From UBA5072 sp041737175 (GTDB lineage Bacteria; Bacteroidota; Bacteroidia; Bacteroidales; UBA10428): a stretch of DNA of 64,000 nt. A model generated the notes under the pieces. It saw nothing but the letters and a program-made list of their open reading frames with translations. It was not told where the DNA came from and made no database searches. Position 1 is the first letter of the stretch, and each line of letters opens with the position of its first letter. The stretch covers positions 1 to 64,000 of the forward strand of contig JBGSSF010000008.1 of NCBI GenBank assembly GCA_041737175.1, written 5' to 3'. This document shows, in pieces, positions 1-7,764 of the stretch. The position numbers were made by a program, and so were the translations under genes.

Positions 1-2
1 AA

Positions 3-122
3 ATTCTACAGGTTTTAAGCATCAATATTCTAGATAAAGAAACTATAAATCAAATACTTGAAAAACCAGATTTACAAAATTTCAAAGAACCTTTATATAA
101 ACAACTGACTATCTTTGACTAA
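3..122 (+). CDS. C-terminal end of an insertion-sequence transposase (partial, cut by window edge)
   Basis: An open frame enters from the left edge and stops at TAA 120-122, giving 39 residues that end in YKQLTIFD. The pattern VLSINILDKETINQIL followed by a QL-x-x-FD terminus resembles the tail of IS4-type transposases that are common in Bacteroidota. The catalytic domain lies outside the window, so the family call rests on the tail only. Base composition is clearly richer in A+T than the next gene, which fits a mobile element. I see no convincing terminal inverted repeat after the stop. It could instead be the tail of an unrelated AT-rich gene. Confidence 0.45.
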   Translation: MLQVLSINILDKETINQILEKPDLQNFKEPLYKQLTIFD

Positions 123-137
123 TATCGAAACGCTAGT

Positions 138-190
138 GATTACAGATTACAGATTAAAGATTAAAGATTACAGATTAAAGATTACAGATA
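138..190. repeat. Tandem heptamer array, unit GATTAMA
   Basis: Seven consecutive heptamers alternate between GATTACA and GATTAAA, followed by GATA. The array lies between the transposase tail and the DUF4954 gene, ending seven bases before its ATG. The only variable position is the sixth base (A or C). The reverse complement of the same unit family recurs at 24104-24138. Confidence 0.9.
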
Positions 191-196
191 AATAAT

Positions 197-2182
197 ATGA
201 AATACAGGCCATTAACCCGGCAGGAAATAACCAGTCTCATGCAGCAGGGCTGCCGCGCGGATGACTGGGGAAATATCAGCGTGAAGGACGGTTTCACCAC
301 CGGTACTATTCTGAACACCGATTTCAGCGGCGAGGTCAAACTTGGTCTGTTCCATGAGCGCATCGAGATTGAGAAAGGCCTTTACAGAGATTCCTGCATC
401 AGCCATTGTGCCATTCATCAATGTGAAATCGGAGACCATGTGTATCTGAGTAATGTTGGACATATTCTCAATTACACCATTGAAGATCATGTTATTATCT
501 GTAATACCGGTTTAGTTTCCGTTTACGGGGAAACTGCATTTGGCAACGGAACAGAGATTGAAATACTCAGCGAAACAGGTGGACGTGAACTGATGCTGTT
601 TGAGGATCTTTCAGCTCAATTGGCATACATGCTGGTTTTCTACCGCCATGATCCGGTTTTGATCGGCAAGCTGAAATCCATGATTCATGCATCCGTGAGT
701 TCCAAAAAGTCAGTTACCGGCCGGATAGGTTCCCATTCGGCCATCCGGAGGACAGGAGCTCTTCGAAATGTCAGAATCGGAAGTCATGCAAATATTTCAG
801 GCGCCCAACTGCTGGAAGAGGTTACTGTTGGTTCAAATAGTATGGCTCCCGTGAAAATCGGTGAAAACGTGACTATCAGGCATTCGGTCGTTCTTTCAGG
901 ATCCTCAGTCACAGGTGGCGCGTATATCGAAAGATGCCTGATCGGCCAGGGTGTTCATATCGGAAGACAGTTCTCGGCAGAGAATTCGGCTTTCTTTGCC
1001 AACTGTGAAATGGTATTGGGAGAAGCCTGCAGCATTTTTGCGGGACCCTATACGGTTAGTCATCACAAATCATCGCTGCTGCTGGCAGCCATGTTCTCAT
1101 TTTACAACGCAGGCAGCGGGACAAATATCAGCAATCACATGTATAAACTGGGTCCATTGCACCAGGGGATTGTTGAGCGAGGCTCCAAAACAGGTTCCTC
1201 AAGCTATATGCTTTGGCCCTGCAGGGTTGGTGCTTATAATGTTGTTGTAGGCAAGCATTTCAGCAATTTTGATACCAGTGATTTCCCTTTTTCTTACCTG
1301 GCGGAAGAAAAAGGCAAAAGTGTATTGTATCCTGCCATGAACCTGTTTACGGTGGGCACCCGGCGTGACAGTGAAAAATGGCCCGCCAGGGATAAACGAA
1401 CGGATCCCGATAAATACGACCTGATCAGTTTTGATCTGTTCAATCCCTATATTGCCGGCAAGATGGTAAAGGCAATAAAACTACTCGGTGAGTATGCCGA
1501 AAAAACGTTAAAGACCCAGGAATACGTTAATTGCAGGGGAACCTATATACCCAGGTTATTGCTGAGAACCACAAGGAAGTTCTATGAAATGGCCCTGAAA
1601 GTTTATATTGGCAGTATGTTTGCCAAAAAACTCGAAGCAGCTGCCGGTGTAAAGTCTCTGAGTGAGGTAGGTAAATTGTTGCTTCCGGCTGGAAATTCAG
1701 GGAGCGGAACATGGAGGGATCTTGCAGGCATGATCGCCCCGGCTGATGAAATTGAGAACCTTTCCGAAAAGATCAAAAATGGGAGTCTGAAGTCAATGAA
1801 TGAGGTAACGGAGAAGCTGAAAGAGATTCATGAACAGTATGATTCCCATGCATGGAATTGGTGCCTGGCTTACCTTGAAAGCGAAGCTTTGCTAAATTCA
1901 GGGCAAATCAGCAAAGAAATACTCATCCGGATCATTACAGAATGGAATGCAAATGCCGTCAGATTCAACAACATGATCCTGCAGGATGCTGCCAAGGAAT
2001 TCGATATCACCAGTCGCTATGGTTATGGCATTGATGGTGATGAAAGCACCAGCGAACTTGATTTTAAAGCGGTGCGGGGCACTTTCTCCGGGAACAAATT
2101 TGTGGCAGCCCTGAAGGTTGAAAATGATACTATTAATGAAAGGGCCTCGAAATTAATTGCCACCATTGAGGGTCTGGCATGA
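197..2182 (+). CDS. DUF4954 family protein (left-handed beta-helix, hexapeptide-repeat type)
   Basis: The 661-residue product starts with MKYRPLTRQEI and matches in length and layout the DUF4954 family, which is largely restricted to Bacteroidota. Residues about 60-290 are rich in short hexapeptide-like steps with I/V at every sixth position (for example VTVGSNS, VKIGENVTI, CLIGQGVHIG), the pattern of left-handed parallel beta-helix sugar-nucleotide or acyl-transferase-like proteins. The C-terminal third is mainly helical and charged. No signal peptide is visible, so it is probably cytoplasmic. The reaction is unknown; a link to sugar-nucleotide chemistry is only suggested by the fold. It stands alone, with a strong hairpin terminator 4 bases after its stop. 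Confidence 0.85.
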   Translation: MKYRPLTRQEITSLMQQGCRADDWGNISVKDGFTTGTILNTDFSGEVKLGLFHERIEIEKGLYRDSCISHCAIHQCEIGDHVYLSNVGHILNYTIEDHVIICNTGLVSVYGETAFGNGTEIEILSETGGRELMLFEDLSAQLAYMLVFYRHDPVLIGKLKSMIHASVSSKKSVTGRIGSHSAIRRTGALRNVRIGSHANISGAQLLEEVTVGSNSMAPVKIGENVTIRHSVVLSGSSVTGGAYIERCLIGQGVHIGRQFSAENSAFFANCEMVLGEACSIFAGPYTVSHHKSSLLLAAMFSFYNAGSGTNISNHMYKLGPLHQGIVERGSKTGSSSYMLWPCRVGAYNVVVGKHFSNFDTSDFPFSYLAEEKGKSVLYPAMNLFTVGTRRDSEKWPARDKRTDPDKYDLISFDLFNPYIAGKMVKAIKLLGEYAEKTLKTQEYVNCRGTYIPRLLLRTTRKFYEMALKVYIGSMFAKKLEAAAGVKSLSEVGKLLLPAGNSGSGTWRDLAGMIAPADEIENLSEKIKNGSLKSMNEVTEKLKEIHEQYDSHAWNWCLAYLESEALLNSGQISKEILIRIITEWNANAVRFNNMILQDAAKEFDITSRYGYGIDGDESTSELDFKAVRGTFSGNKFVAALKVENDTINERASKLIATIEGLA

Positions 2183-2185
2183 CAG

Positions 2186-2222
2186 GTACCCTTCAAGGGT
2201 CTGTTGAACGCTTGAAGGGTAC
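2186..2222 (+). terminator. Rho-independent terminator after the DUF4954 gene
   Basis: Perfect 12-bp arms GTACCCTTCAAG and CTTGAAGGGTAC enclose a 13-base loop and are followed by a T-rich run on the + strand. The arms are nearly the same as those of the hairpin at 12772-12806. The leftward sugar transporter gene ends just beyond it. Confidence 0.8.
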
Positions 2223-2248
2223 TTTTTACTTTTTACTGTTTACTTTTT
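2221..2248. repeat. Tandem heptamer array, unit ACTTTTT
   Basis: Four heptamers (ACTTTTT, ACTTTTT, ACTGTTT, ACTTTTT) run through the 3' end and stop codon of the leftward sugar transporter. On the minus strand the units read AAAAAGT and encode part of the lysine-rich tail KEVKSKQ. The T-runs also serve the terminator just before it. Confidence 0.6.
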
Positions 2249-3906
2249 ACTTCTTTCTTCTTCCAAAGCTTCTCCATTTCCTCCAGTGTCTTCCCCTTGG
2301 TCTCAGGCACCAGCTTCCAGACAAACAGCGCAGCCAGTATACCCATCACTCCGTAGATCCAGTAAGAAAACCCATGGTTAAACTGTTGGGTGAGCCACTG
2401 ATTATCATTGAGTATAGGGAATGTATAGGATACAATCCAGTTAGCGATCCACTGGGCTGCCACTGCAATTGACATGGCGCCTCGCACGCTGTTCGGGAAG
2501 ATTTCTGCCAGTAAAACCCAGGTTACCGGACCCCAACTGACAGCAAAGGATGCTGTATAGGTTAACATGAAAATAAGGGCTACCAGGCCCGTGCTTCCGG
2601 AATAAAACGTAAACCCAAGTGCTACCATGCTCACCGCCATACCCAAAGCTCCGATGATCATAAGAGGCTTTCTGCCGAATTTGTCGACGCTGATTATAGC
2701 TACAACTGTAAAGGTCAGGTTAACAATACCTACAATGATGGTTTGCAGAAGCGATGAATTTGTGGATGCTCCCATGTTCCGGAAGATATTCCCGGCATAA
2801 TACAAAACCACGTTGATTCCCACAAATTGCTGAAAAACGGAAAGCATAATTCCGATGAAAATAACAAAGAAGCCGAAAGAAAGCCAGGGGGCACTTTTCT
2901 CATGTATGGTATCTTTGATTTCGTTGAGTATTCCGCGGGCATTATCCTTTCCTGCAATTTTATTGAGCACTTCAAGGGCCTTTTTTTCTTTCCCTTTCAT
3001 AACAAGGTATCGCGGAGTTTCTGGAACAAAGAACAGCAAAATCAGGAATATACCGGCAGGAATGGCACCTGAAAAGAACATCCAGCGCCAGCCTTCCTCT
3101 ATAAGCCATTGCTCGCTCCCCCGTTTGGCAATGAAGTAATTTACAAAATAAATGACCAACATGCCGAAGATAATGGCAAACTGGTTCCATGACACAAGTT
3201 TGCCCCTTATACCGGCAGGGGCTATTTCTGCAATATACATGGGTGAGATCATGGATGCTATACCCACTCCGATGCCTCCAATAATACGATAAATCACGAA
3301 TGAATATACCGGTAATGTTCCGAAAATATTGAGCGCTTCAGGTTTCCATGCGCCGATGGCCGACAGGAAGAAGGCCACAGCTGCTATGATCAGTCCGTTT
3401 TTCCTGCCCAGCGACTTTGAAATAAAACCAGCAGATGCTCCCCCAATAATACAGCCGATGAGTGCGCTGGAAACCACAAAACCCTTGATGGCATCCGCGG
3501 TACCTTGAAGCTCAGGTCCTTCTGTAGGGATTGACTTACGAAGAAAGCTGACTGCCCAAATGGTTACTAGAGCCAGTATAACAGCGCTTGCGGCTACTCC
3601 TTTTCTGAAGTTGATCAGCCTGATAATCTGAGCAGAAATGATGATGAAAACGAGGTAGATCACAAAAGTCATCAGTGTTTTATACTGTCCGATCAGAGAC
3701 AGGGTATAATCATGATTGGCAGGATCAAAGATTTTGGTGATGTAAAACTCAACCAGTGATTTCTCTGCTCCGTTGACTACAGCCGTATCATAGCCAAAAA
3801 GAAGACCGCCCAGCGTAGCAACCAGGGTGAGTGCCATGATATACACAGGATTCCCTTTATGGTAGGCAGTTCCTGTGGACTTTGCCGATGTATCGATAAA
3901 TGCCAT
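2233..3906 (-). CDS. xylE: Sugar porter family MFS transporter, probably D-xylose:H+ symporter
   Basis: A 557-residue major facilitator protein when started at ATG 3906; an upstream GTG at 3927 lies inside a hairpin stem and is less likely. Family marks include GGLLFGYDTAVVNGA in the first membrane segment, the GRKNGL loop, GWRWMFFSGAIPA, PETPRYL, QQFVGINVVLYY and a C-terminal PETKGKTLEEME. It is the last gene of NUDIX-xylB-xylA-transporter, which argues for xylose as the substrate. Odd point: about 65 extra residues (roughly 70-135) lie between the first two canonical membrane segments and hold two extra hydrophobic stretches, so it may have 14 rather than 12 spans. A hairpin before the gene may lower its expression relative to xylA. 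Confidence 0.88.
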   Translation of the reverse strand: MAFIDTSAKSTGTAYHKGNPVYIMALTLVATLGGLLFGYDTAVVNGAEKSLVEFYITKIFDPANHDYTLSLIGQYKTLMTFVIYLVFIIISAQIIRLINFRKGVAASAVILALVTIWAVSFLRKSIPTEGPELQGTADAIKGFVVSSALIGCIIGGASAGFISKSLGRKNGLIIAAVAFFLSAIGAWKPEALNIFGTLPVYSFVIYRIIGGIGVGIASMISPMYIAEIAPAGIRGKLVSWNQFAIIFGMLVIYFVNYFIAKRGSEQWLIEEGWRWMFFSGAIPAGIFLILLFFVPETPRYLVMKGKEKKALEVLNKIAGKDNARGILNEIKDTIHEKSAPWLSFGFFVIFIGIMLSVFQQFVGINVVLYYAGNIFRNMGASTNSSLLQTIIVGIVNLTFTVVAIISVDKFGRKPLMIIGALGMAVSMVALGFTFYSGSTGLVALIFMLTYTASFAVSWGPVTWVLLAEIFPNSVRGAMSIAVAAQWIANWIVSYTFPILNDNQWLTQQFNHGFSYWIYGVMGILAALFVWKLVPETKGKTLEEMEKLWKKKEVKSKQ

Positions 3907-3921
3907 TTTCGTAAGGTTTAA

Positions 3922-3961
3922 AAACACCCTGACAGGCTGTAAATACCCCGTCAGGGTGTTT
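3922..3961 (-). terminator. Hairpin between xylA and the transporter gene, terminator-like
   Basis: Arms AAACACCCTGAC and GTCAGGGTGTTT (12 bp, perfect) enclose 16 bases; on the minus strand the stem is followed by a run of five T. It sits just after the xylA stop and before the transporter ATG, so it could act as an attenuator or as an RNA processing and stability element inside the operon. Confidence 0.65.
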
Positions 3962-3965
3962 GTGA

Positions 3966-5294
3966 TTAAATGTACATATTTATTATTGCTTCGTACAATT
4001 CCTGTTTTCCACTGATCTGTTTGGGTTCACCATTTTTCAAGGCGAGATTGCGAAGATCTTCGAGCGTAAGTTTGCCCTGTTCAAAGGCTTTACCATCGCC
4101 CTTATCAAAAGATGCATAACGGTCTTTCCGCATCTTCAGGTAGGGCGACTTTTCCATGATGTTGTGGGCAATGGTCAATGCACGCGCAAAAGTATCCATG
4201 GCTGCAATGTGAGCAATGAAAAGATCTTCCGGATCGGTGGAGTTCCTGCGAATGTGAGCATCGAAATTGATACCGCCTCCCTGGAAACCACCTGCTTCAA
4301 GAATGACAAGCATCGCCTCGGTAAGTTCATACAAATCGATGGGGAATTGATCGGTGTCCCATCCATTAAAGGGATCTCCGCGGTTTGCATCAATACTGCC
4401 CAGCATTCCGGCATCGGCTGATACCTGCAGATCATGCTGGAAGCTATGACCTGCCAACGTTGCATGGTTCACTTCAACATTCAGTTTAAAGTCCTTGTCG
4501 AGTCCGTAATACCGCAGGAACCCGATAACCGTTGCGGCGTCATAATCATACTGGTGCTTGGTGGGTTCCATAGGTTTGGGTTCTATGAAAAAGACTCCTT
4601 TGAATCCGTTCTTTCTGGCGTAGTCTTTTGCTGCATGGAGAAATTTGGCCAGATGTTCCTGCTCCCGTTTCATATGGGTGTTGAGCAGACTCATATAGCC
4701 TTCACGTCCTCCCCAGAACACATAATTCTCACCGCCAAGTGCGATTGTTGCATCCAGTGCATTTTTCACCTGTAAAGCAGCGCAGGTAAGAACATTGAAA
4801 TCGGGATTGGTGGATGCCCCGTTCATATAGCGCGGATTTCCAAATACATTGGCAGTACCCCAAAGCAATTTTACACCGGATTCTTTTTGTTTTGCCGCGG
4901 CATAATCCACTATGGTTTTGAGCCTCTTTTCATAATCCTTGAATAGATTCCCTTCATCAACAAGGTCAATGTCATGGAAGCAATAATAAGGTACGCCTAT
5001 TTTGGTGATGAATTCAAAAGCAGCATCCATTTTGTCTTTCCCACGTTGTAGGGGATCAGAACTATCATTCCAGGGCATAATACGTGTACCGGAGCCAAAC
5101 TGATCCTGTCCGTTGCCACAGAATGAATGCCAATAGGCAACTGCGAACCGCATATGGTCCTTCATGGTCTTTTTACCAACCAATTGCTTTTCATCATAAC
5201 AACGAAAGGCAAGAGGATTCTTGGATCCCTGTCCTTCATACTGAATTTTCCCTATCCCGGGGAAGAATTCTTTTTTTCCAATCGTTACTTTCAT
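3966..5294 (-). CDS. xylA: Xylose isomerase
   Basis: Converts D-xylose to D-xylulose in the cytoplasm. The 442-residue protein, started at MKVTIGKKEFFPGI (ATG 5294), has the usual length for the class II enzyme. Visible marks are the active-site YYCFHDIDL, the VFWGGREGY segment, the metal-binding FFIEPKPMEPTKHQYDYD, VNHATLAGHSFQHDL, and DANRGDPFNGWDTDQFP. An earlier in-frame ATG at 5339 overlaps the xylB stop but would add 15 residues with no family match, so the later start is chosen. It lies 41 bases after xylB and is co-directional with it, as expected for a xylose operon under the NUDIX regulator upstream. Confidence 0.96.
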   Translation of the reverse strand: MKVTIGKKEFFPGIGKIQYEGQGSKNPLAFRCYDEKQLVGKKTMKDHMRFAVAYWHSFCGNGQDQFGSGTRIMPWNDSSDPLQRGKDKMDAAFEFITKIGVPYYCFHDIDLVDEGNLFKDYEKRLKTIVDYAAAKQKESGVKLLWGTANVFGNPRYMNGASTNPDFNVLTCAALQVKNALDATIALGGENYVFWGGREGYMSLLNTHMKREQEHLAKFLHAAKDYARKNGFKGVFFIEPKPMEPTKHQYDYDAATVIGFLRYYGLDKDFKLNVEVNHATLAGHSFQHDLQVSADAGMLGSIDANRGDPFNGWDTDQFPIDLYELTEAMLVILEAGGFQGGGINFDAHIRRNSTDPEDLFIAHIAAMDTFARALTIAHNIMEKSPYLKMRKDRYASFDKGDGKAFEQGKLTLEDLRNLALKNGEPKQISGKQELYEAIINMYI

Positions 5295-5335
5295 AGTTTT
5301 AAGTATTTGTTGTAGGTTGTATGTTGTGATTATTA

Positions 5336-6847
5336 TCATTTACCGGACAGGCCTTGGCCTGTCCCTACTGTTTTGTCCAATACATCCAGCCATCTGGAAT
5401 AGGCCTCCTGGTAGGCGTTCATTTTGGCAGGTTCGGGTTCCACGGTTTCCAGCTTCTTCAGGTTGGTGAATGCTTCCCTGAAAGATTGGTAAAATCCCGC
5501 GCCGACACCGGCTCCAAGTGCAGCTCCCTGTGATCCGTCCGTGTTGTATAATTCAATGGTTGCCCCGGTTATTCCGGCCAGCGTCTCTCTGAAAATGGGG
5601 CTCAGGAACATATTTGCCTTTCCGGCACGGATAACAGAAGGTATAATCCCCGTTTGCTTCATGATTTCCATGCCGTAATGAAAGGCAAAAACAATTCCTT
5701 CCTGCGCAGCACGTATTAAATGCCGGTTATCATGCCGATTAAAATCAATGTGGGCGAAATAACTTCCCGGGTCCTGATTCCCCAACATTCTCTCAGCTCC
5801 GTTGCCAAAAGGAAGAATTGTCAGTCCGTCAGAACCAATGGGAACAGCCGAAGCAGCTTCATTCATCGCCTCGTAACCGGAAGATGCATATCCTGCATTT
5901 CGTTTTAACCACGAGTTAAGAATACCGGTTCCGTTGATGCAAAGAAGTACACCAAGTCTTTCGTTTTTCGCTGTATAATTCACATGGGCGAATGTATTCA
6001 CACGTGATTGAGGATCATAGCGGACTGCATCAGATACGCCATAAACCACACCTGAAGTGCCGGCAGTTGCAGCAATTTCACCAGGTTCAAGCACATTGAG
6101 AGAGAAAGCGTTATTGGGCTGATCCCCGGCCCTGTATGCCACAGGAATTCCCTCCCTGAGTCCAAGTTCCCGTGCCGCCAGCTGATTTACCCTGCCCTGT
6201 TCAGAGAAGGTATCTTTGATCTCAGGCAGTATGTGTGAGTTAAAACCGTAATAGTCAATCAAAAACTTTGCGGGATTGTGGGTTTGAAAATCCCAGAACA
6301 TCCCTTCTGATAAACCGGATATGGTTGTGCATAATTCCCCGGTCATGCGGAGCGCAATATAATCGCCGGGAAGCATGATCTTGAAAATCCTTTCATATAC
6401 ACCGGGTTCATTTTCCATGACCCATTTAAGTTTTGAGGCGGTGAAGTTACCCGGAGAATTCAGCAGATGACCAAGGCAAAGTTGTTCCCCGGTCTCCCTG
6501 AATGCCCTGGAGCCAATCTCAACTGCACGACTGTCGCACCAGATGATTGCCGGTCGAAGAACTTCGAGATTCTTGTCGATACATACCAAACCATGCATCT
6601 GGTAAGAAATTCCGATAGCCTTAACGGCCTCTCCCTTAATTCCTGAAGCGGCAATCACATCATGCGTGGCAAGCCTGAGATTATCCCACCACAATTTGGG
6701 ATCCTGTTCTGCCCATCCCGGATTCACAGCCTGAATAGGCATTTCCTGTTTAGGATAAAAAGCAGATGCTACACATGATCCTGTTTCACTATTGATAAGG
6801 CTTGCCTTCACTGAAGAACTTCCGATGTCGTAACCAAGTAAATACAT
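5336..6847 (-). CDS. xylB: Xylulokinase (FGGY family)
   Basis: Phosphorylates D-xylulose to xylulose 5-phosphate with ATP. The 503-residue product begins MYLLGYDIGSSSVKASLIN, the phosphate-binding loop of FGGY kinases, and has NPGWAEQDPKLWW, SYQMHGLVCID, IIWCDSRA, AYRAGDQPNNAF (with the probable catalytic aspartate) and a C-terminal GSQGAALGAGVGAGF nucleotide-binding loop. It is the second gene of the xyl operon, 63 bases after the NUDIX regulator gene. Other FGGY sugar kinases look alike, but direct linkage to xylA makes xylulose by far the likeliest substrate. Confidence 0.94.
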   Translation of the reverse strand: MYLLGYDIGSSSVKASLINSETGSCVASAFYPKQEMPIQAVNPGWAEQDPKLWWDNLRLATHDVIAASGIKGEAVKAIGISYQMHGLVCIDKNLEVLRPAIIWCDSRAVEIGSRAFRETGEQLCLGHLLNSPGNFTASKLKWVMENEPGVYERIFKIMLPGDYIALRMTGELCTTISGLSEGMFWDFQTHNPAKFLIDYYGFNSHILPEIKDTFSEQGRVNQLAARELGLREGIPVAYRAGDQPNNAFSLNVLEPGEIAATAGTSGVVYGVSDAVRYDPQSRVNTFAHVNYTAKNERLGVLLCINGTGILNSWLKRNAGYASSGYEAMNEAASAVPIGSDGLTILPFGNGAERMLGNQDPGSYFAHIDFNRHDNRHLIRAAQEGIVFAFHYGMEIMKQTGIIPSVIRAGKANMFLSPIFRETLAGITGATIELYNTDGSQGAALGAGVGAGFYQSFREAFTNLKKLETVEPEPAKMNAYQEAYSRWLDVLDKTVGTGQGLSGK

Positions 6848-6910
6848 AATCTTAATTATTTAATATTATCATGTAGGGATGTTACATGCAATGTCCTCCC
6901 AAGATTCCTA

Positions 6911-7630
6911 TTACAAATCAAATCCACTCACCACCTTTCGGTGCTTATTATAAAGCTTTTTTTCAAACCTGAACAACTGAGCAGGCTTATGATTTACATT
7001 CTTTTCCTTGTCAGGAAGTGGTACCAAAAACTCCATGGGCCGGATCTTTTTTCTGAAATTACGGTTGTCGAGCTTTTCCCCAAGTATGGCTTCATAGAGA
7101 ATCTGCATCTGGCGGATGGTGAATTTCTTGGGCAGCAGTTCAAAGCAGAGCGGTTCAGTTCGTATTTCCCTTCTCAATGTTTCCAAAGCCCTGTTGACAA
7201 TGCGATTGTGATCAAATATCAACTCCGGAAGTTTTTCAATCGGGTGCCACAGGGTTTTTTCAGTCACATTGCTTTCATCTATCTTGATGAGAGAGTAATA
7301 AGCAACTGTCACCACCCTGTCAACCATAAGGCCGCTTGTTCTTCTCAGCCATTCCAGGTCCTCCGACGGAGACAACCTGTATGGTGAACCGAAAACGCCG
7401 AACTGTTTCAGGTAAATGTTATCGAGGCCGGTAAGTTCTTTAAGTGTTCTGATGGCAGAAGAATCCAGGTCTTCCGTTTCAGTAATCAGACTTCCCGGAA
7501 GTTTAAGTTTATGACCCCGCAGGTGACCTCCAGGTACTTTCTCCCTCTCAATCAGAAGAACTTTAAGTTTCCCGGTATTAAAGCCAAAAATCACACAGTC
7601 GACAGATACGTGCGGATTCAGATTAGCCAT
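6911..7630 (-). CDS. NUDIX-domain transcriptional regulator of sugar use (NrtR/AraR-like)
   Basis: A 239-residue protein with an N-terminal NUDIX fold (about 8-150) and a C-terminal winged-helix-like segment (about 150-225). The NUDIX box reads LPGSLITETEDL then IRTLKELTGL: the two conserved glutamates expected in REUxEE are replaced by T and L, so pyrophosphatase activity is unlikely. Degenerate NUDIX proteins of this form act as sugar-responsive regulators in Bacteroidota, the arabinose regulator of Bacteroides being the known case. Its position at the head of xylB-xylA-transporter implies that it senses a xylose-related ligand. A 29-bp palindrome at its own promoter (7678-7706) is a strong candidate operator. 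Confidence 0.85.
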   Translation of the reverse strand: MANLNPHVSVDCVIFGFNTGKLKVLLIEREKVPGGHLRGHKLKLPGSLITETEDLDSSAIRTLKELTGLDNIYLKQFGVFGSPYRLSPSEDLEWLRRTSGLMVDRVVTVAYYSLIKIDESNVTEKTLWHPIEKLPELIFDHNRIVNRALETLRREIRTEPLCFELLPKKFTIRQMQILYEAILGEKLDNRNFRKKIRPMEFLVPLPDKEKNVNHKPAQLFRFEKKLYNKHRKVVSGFDL

Positions 7631-7649
7631 AATGCGATTTTAATACCAC

Positions 7650-7680
7650 CAAATTATGAATAAAGAATTTCATTTCCAAA
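7650..7680 (-). promoter_or_regulatory. Promoter of the NUDIX/xyl operon
   Basis: On the minus strand TTTG (7680-7677) is followed after 19 bases by ATAATTTG (7657-7650), a 7-of-8 match to the Bacteroidota TAnnTTTG element with the usual spacing. The start codon lies 20 bases downstream. The -33 box overlaps the right end of the palindrome at 7678-7706. Confidence 0.65.
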
Positions 7681-7706
7681 CTTAGCGTATATTTTACGCT
7701 AAGTTT
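7678..7706. promoter_or_regulatory. Palindromic operator candidate between the xyl operon and the MBL gene
   Basis: Perfect 12-bp arms AAACTTAGCGTA and TACGCTAAGTTT are separated by TATTT. The site lies between two divergent genes and overlaps the -33 box of the xyl promoter, so a terminator role is unlikely even though one side continues in T residues. It is the best candidate binding site for the adjacent NUDIX regulator. Confidence 0.65.
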
Positions 7707-7734
7707 TTTTAAAGTAAAATGGCAGGAAAATGAT

Positions 7735-7742
7735 TATGTTTG
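7735..7742 (+). promoter_or_regulatory. -7 element of the MBL-fold nuclease gene
   Basis: TATGTTTG is an exact match to TAnnTTTG and lies 22 bases before the ATG at 7765. No clear TTG is present at -33. The palindrome at 7678-7706 ends about 28 bases upstream, close enough to affect this promoter as well. Confidence 0.6.
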
Positions 7743-7764
7743 TGAAAGAAGTAATAAAAACGAC

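Noticed and set aside
3906..3927. GTG start adding seven residues to the sugar transporter
   Set aside because: The GTG lies in a hairpin stem; the ATG at 3906 gives a normal N-terminus.
5295..5339. Upstream ATG of xylA overlapping the xylB stop
   Set aside because: It adds 15 residues with no match to the family; the ATG at 5294 gives the standard start.
7678..7710. Terminator reading of the palindrome beside the xyl promoter
   Set aside because: It lies upstream of both divergent genes, so there is no transcript to end there; an operator is more plausible.
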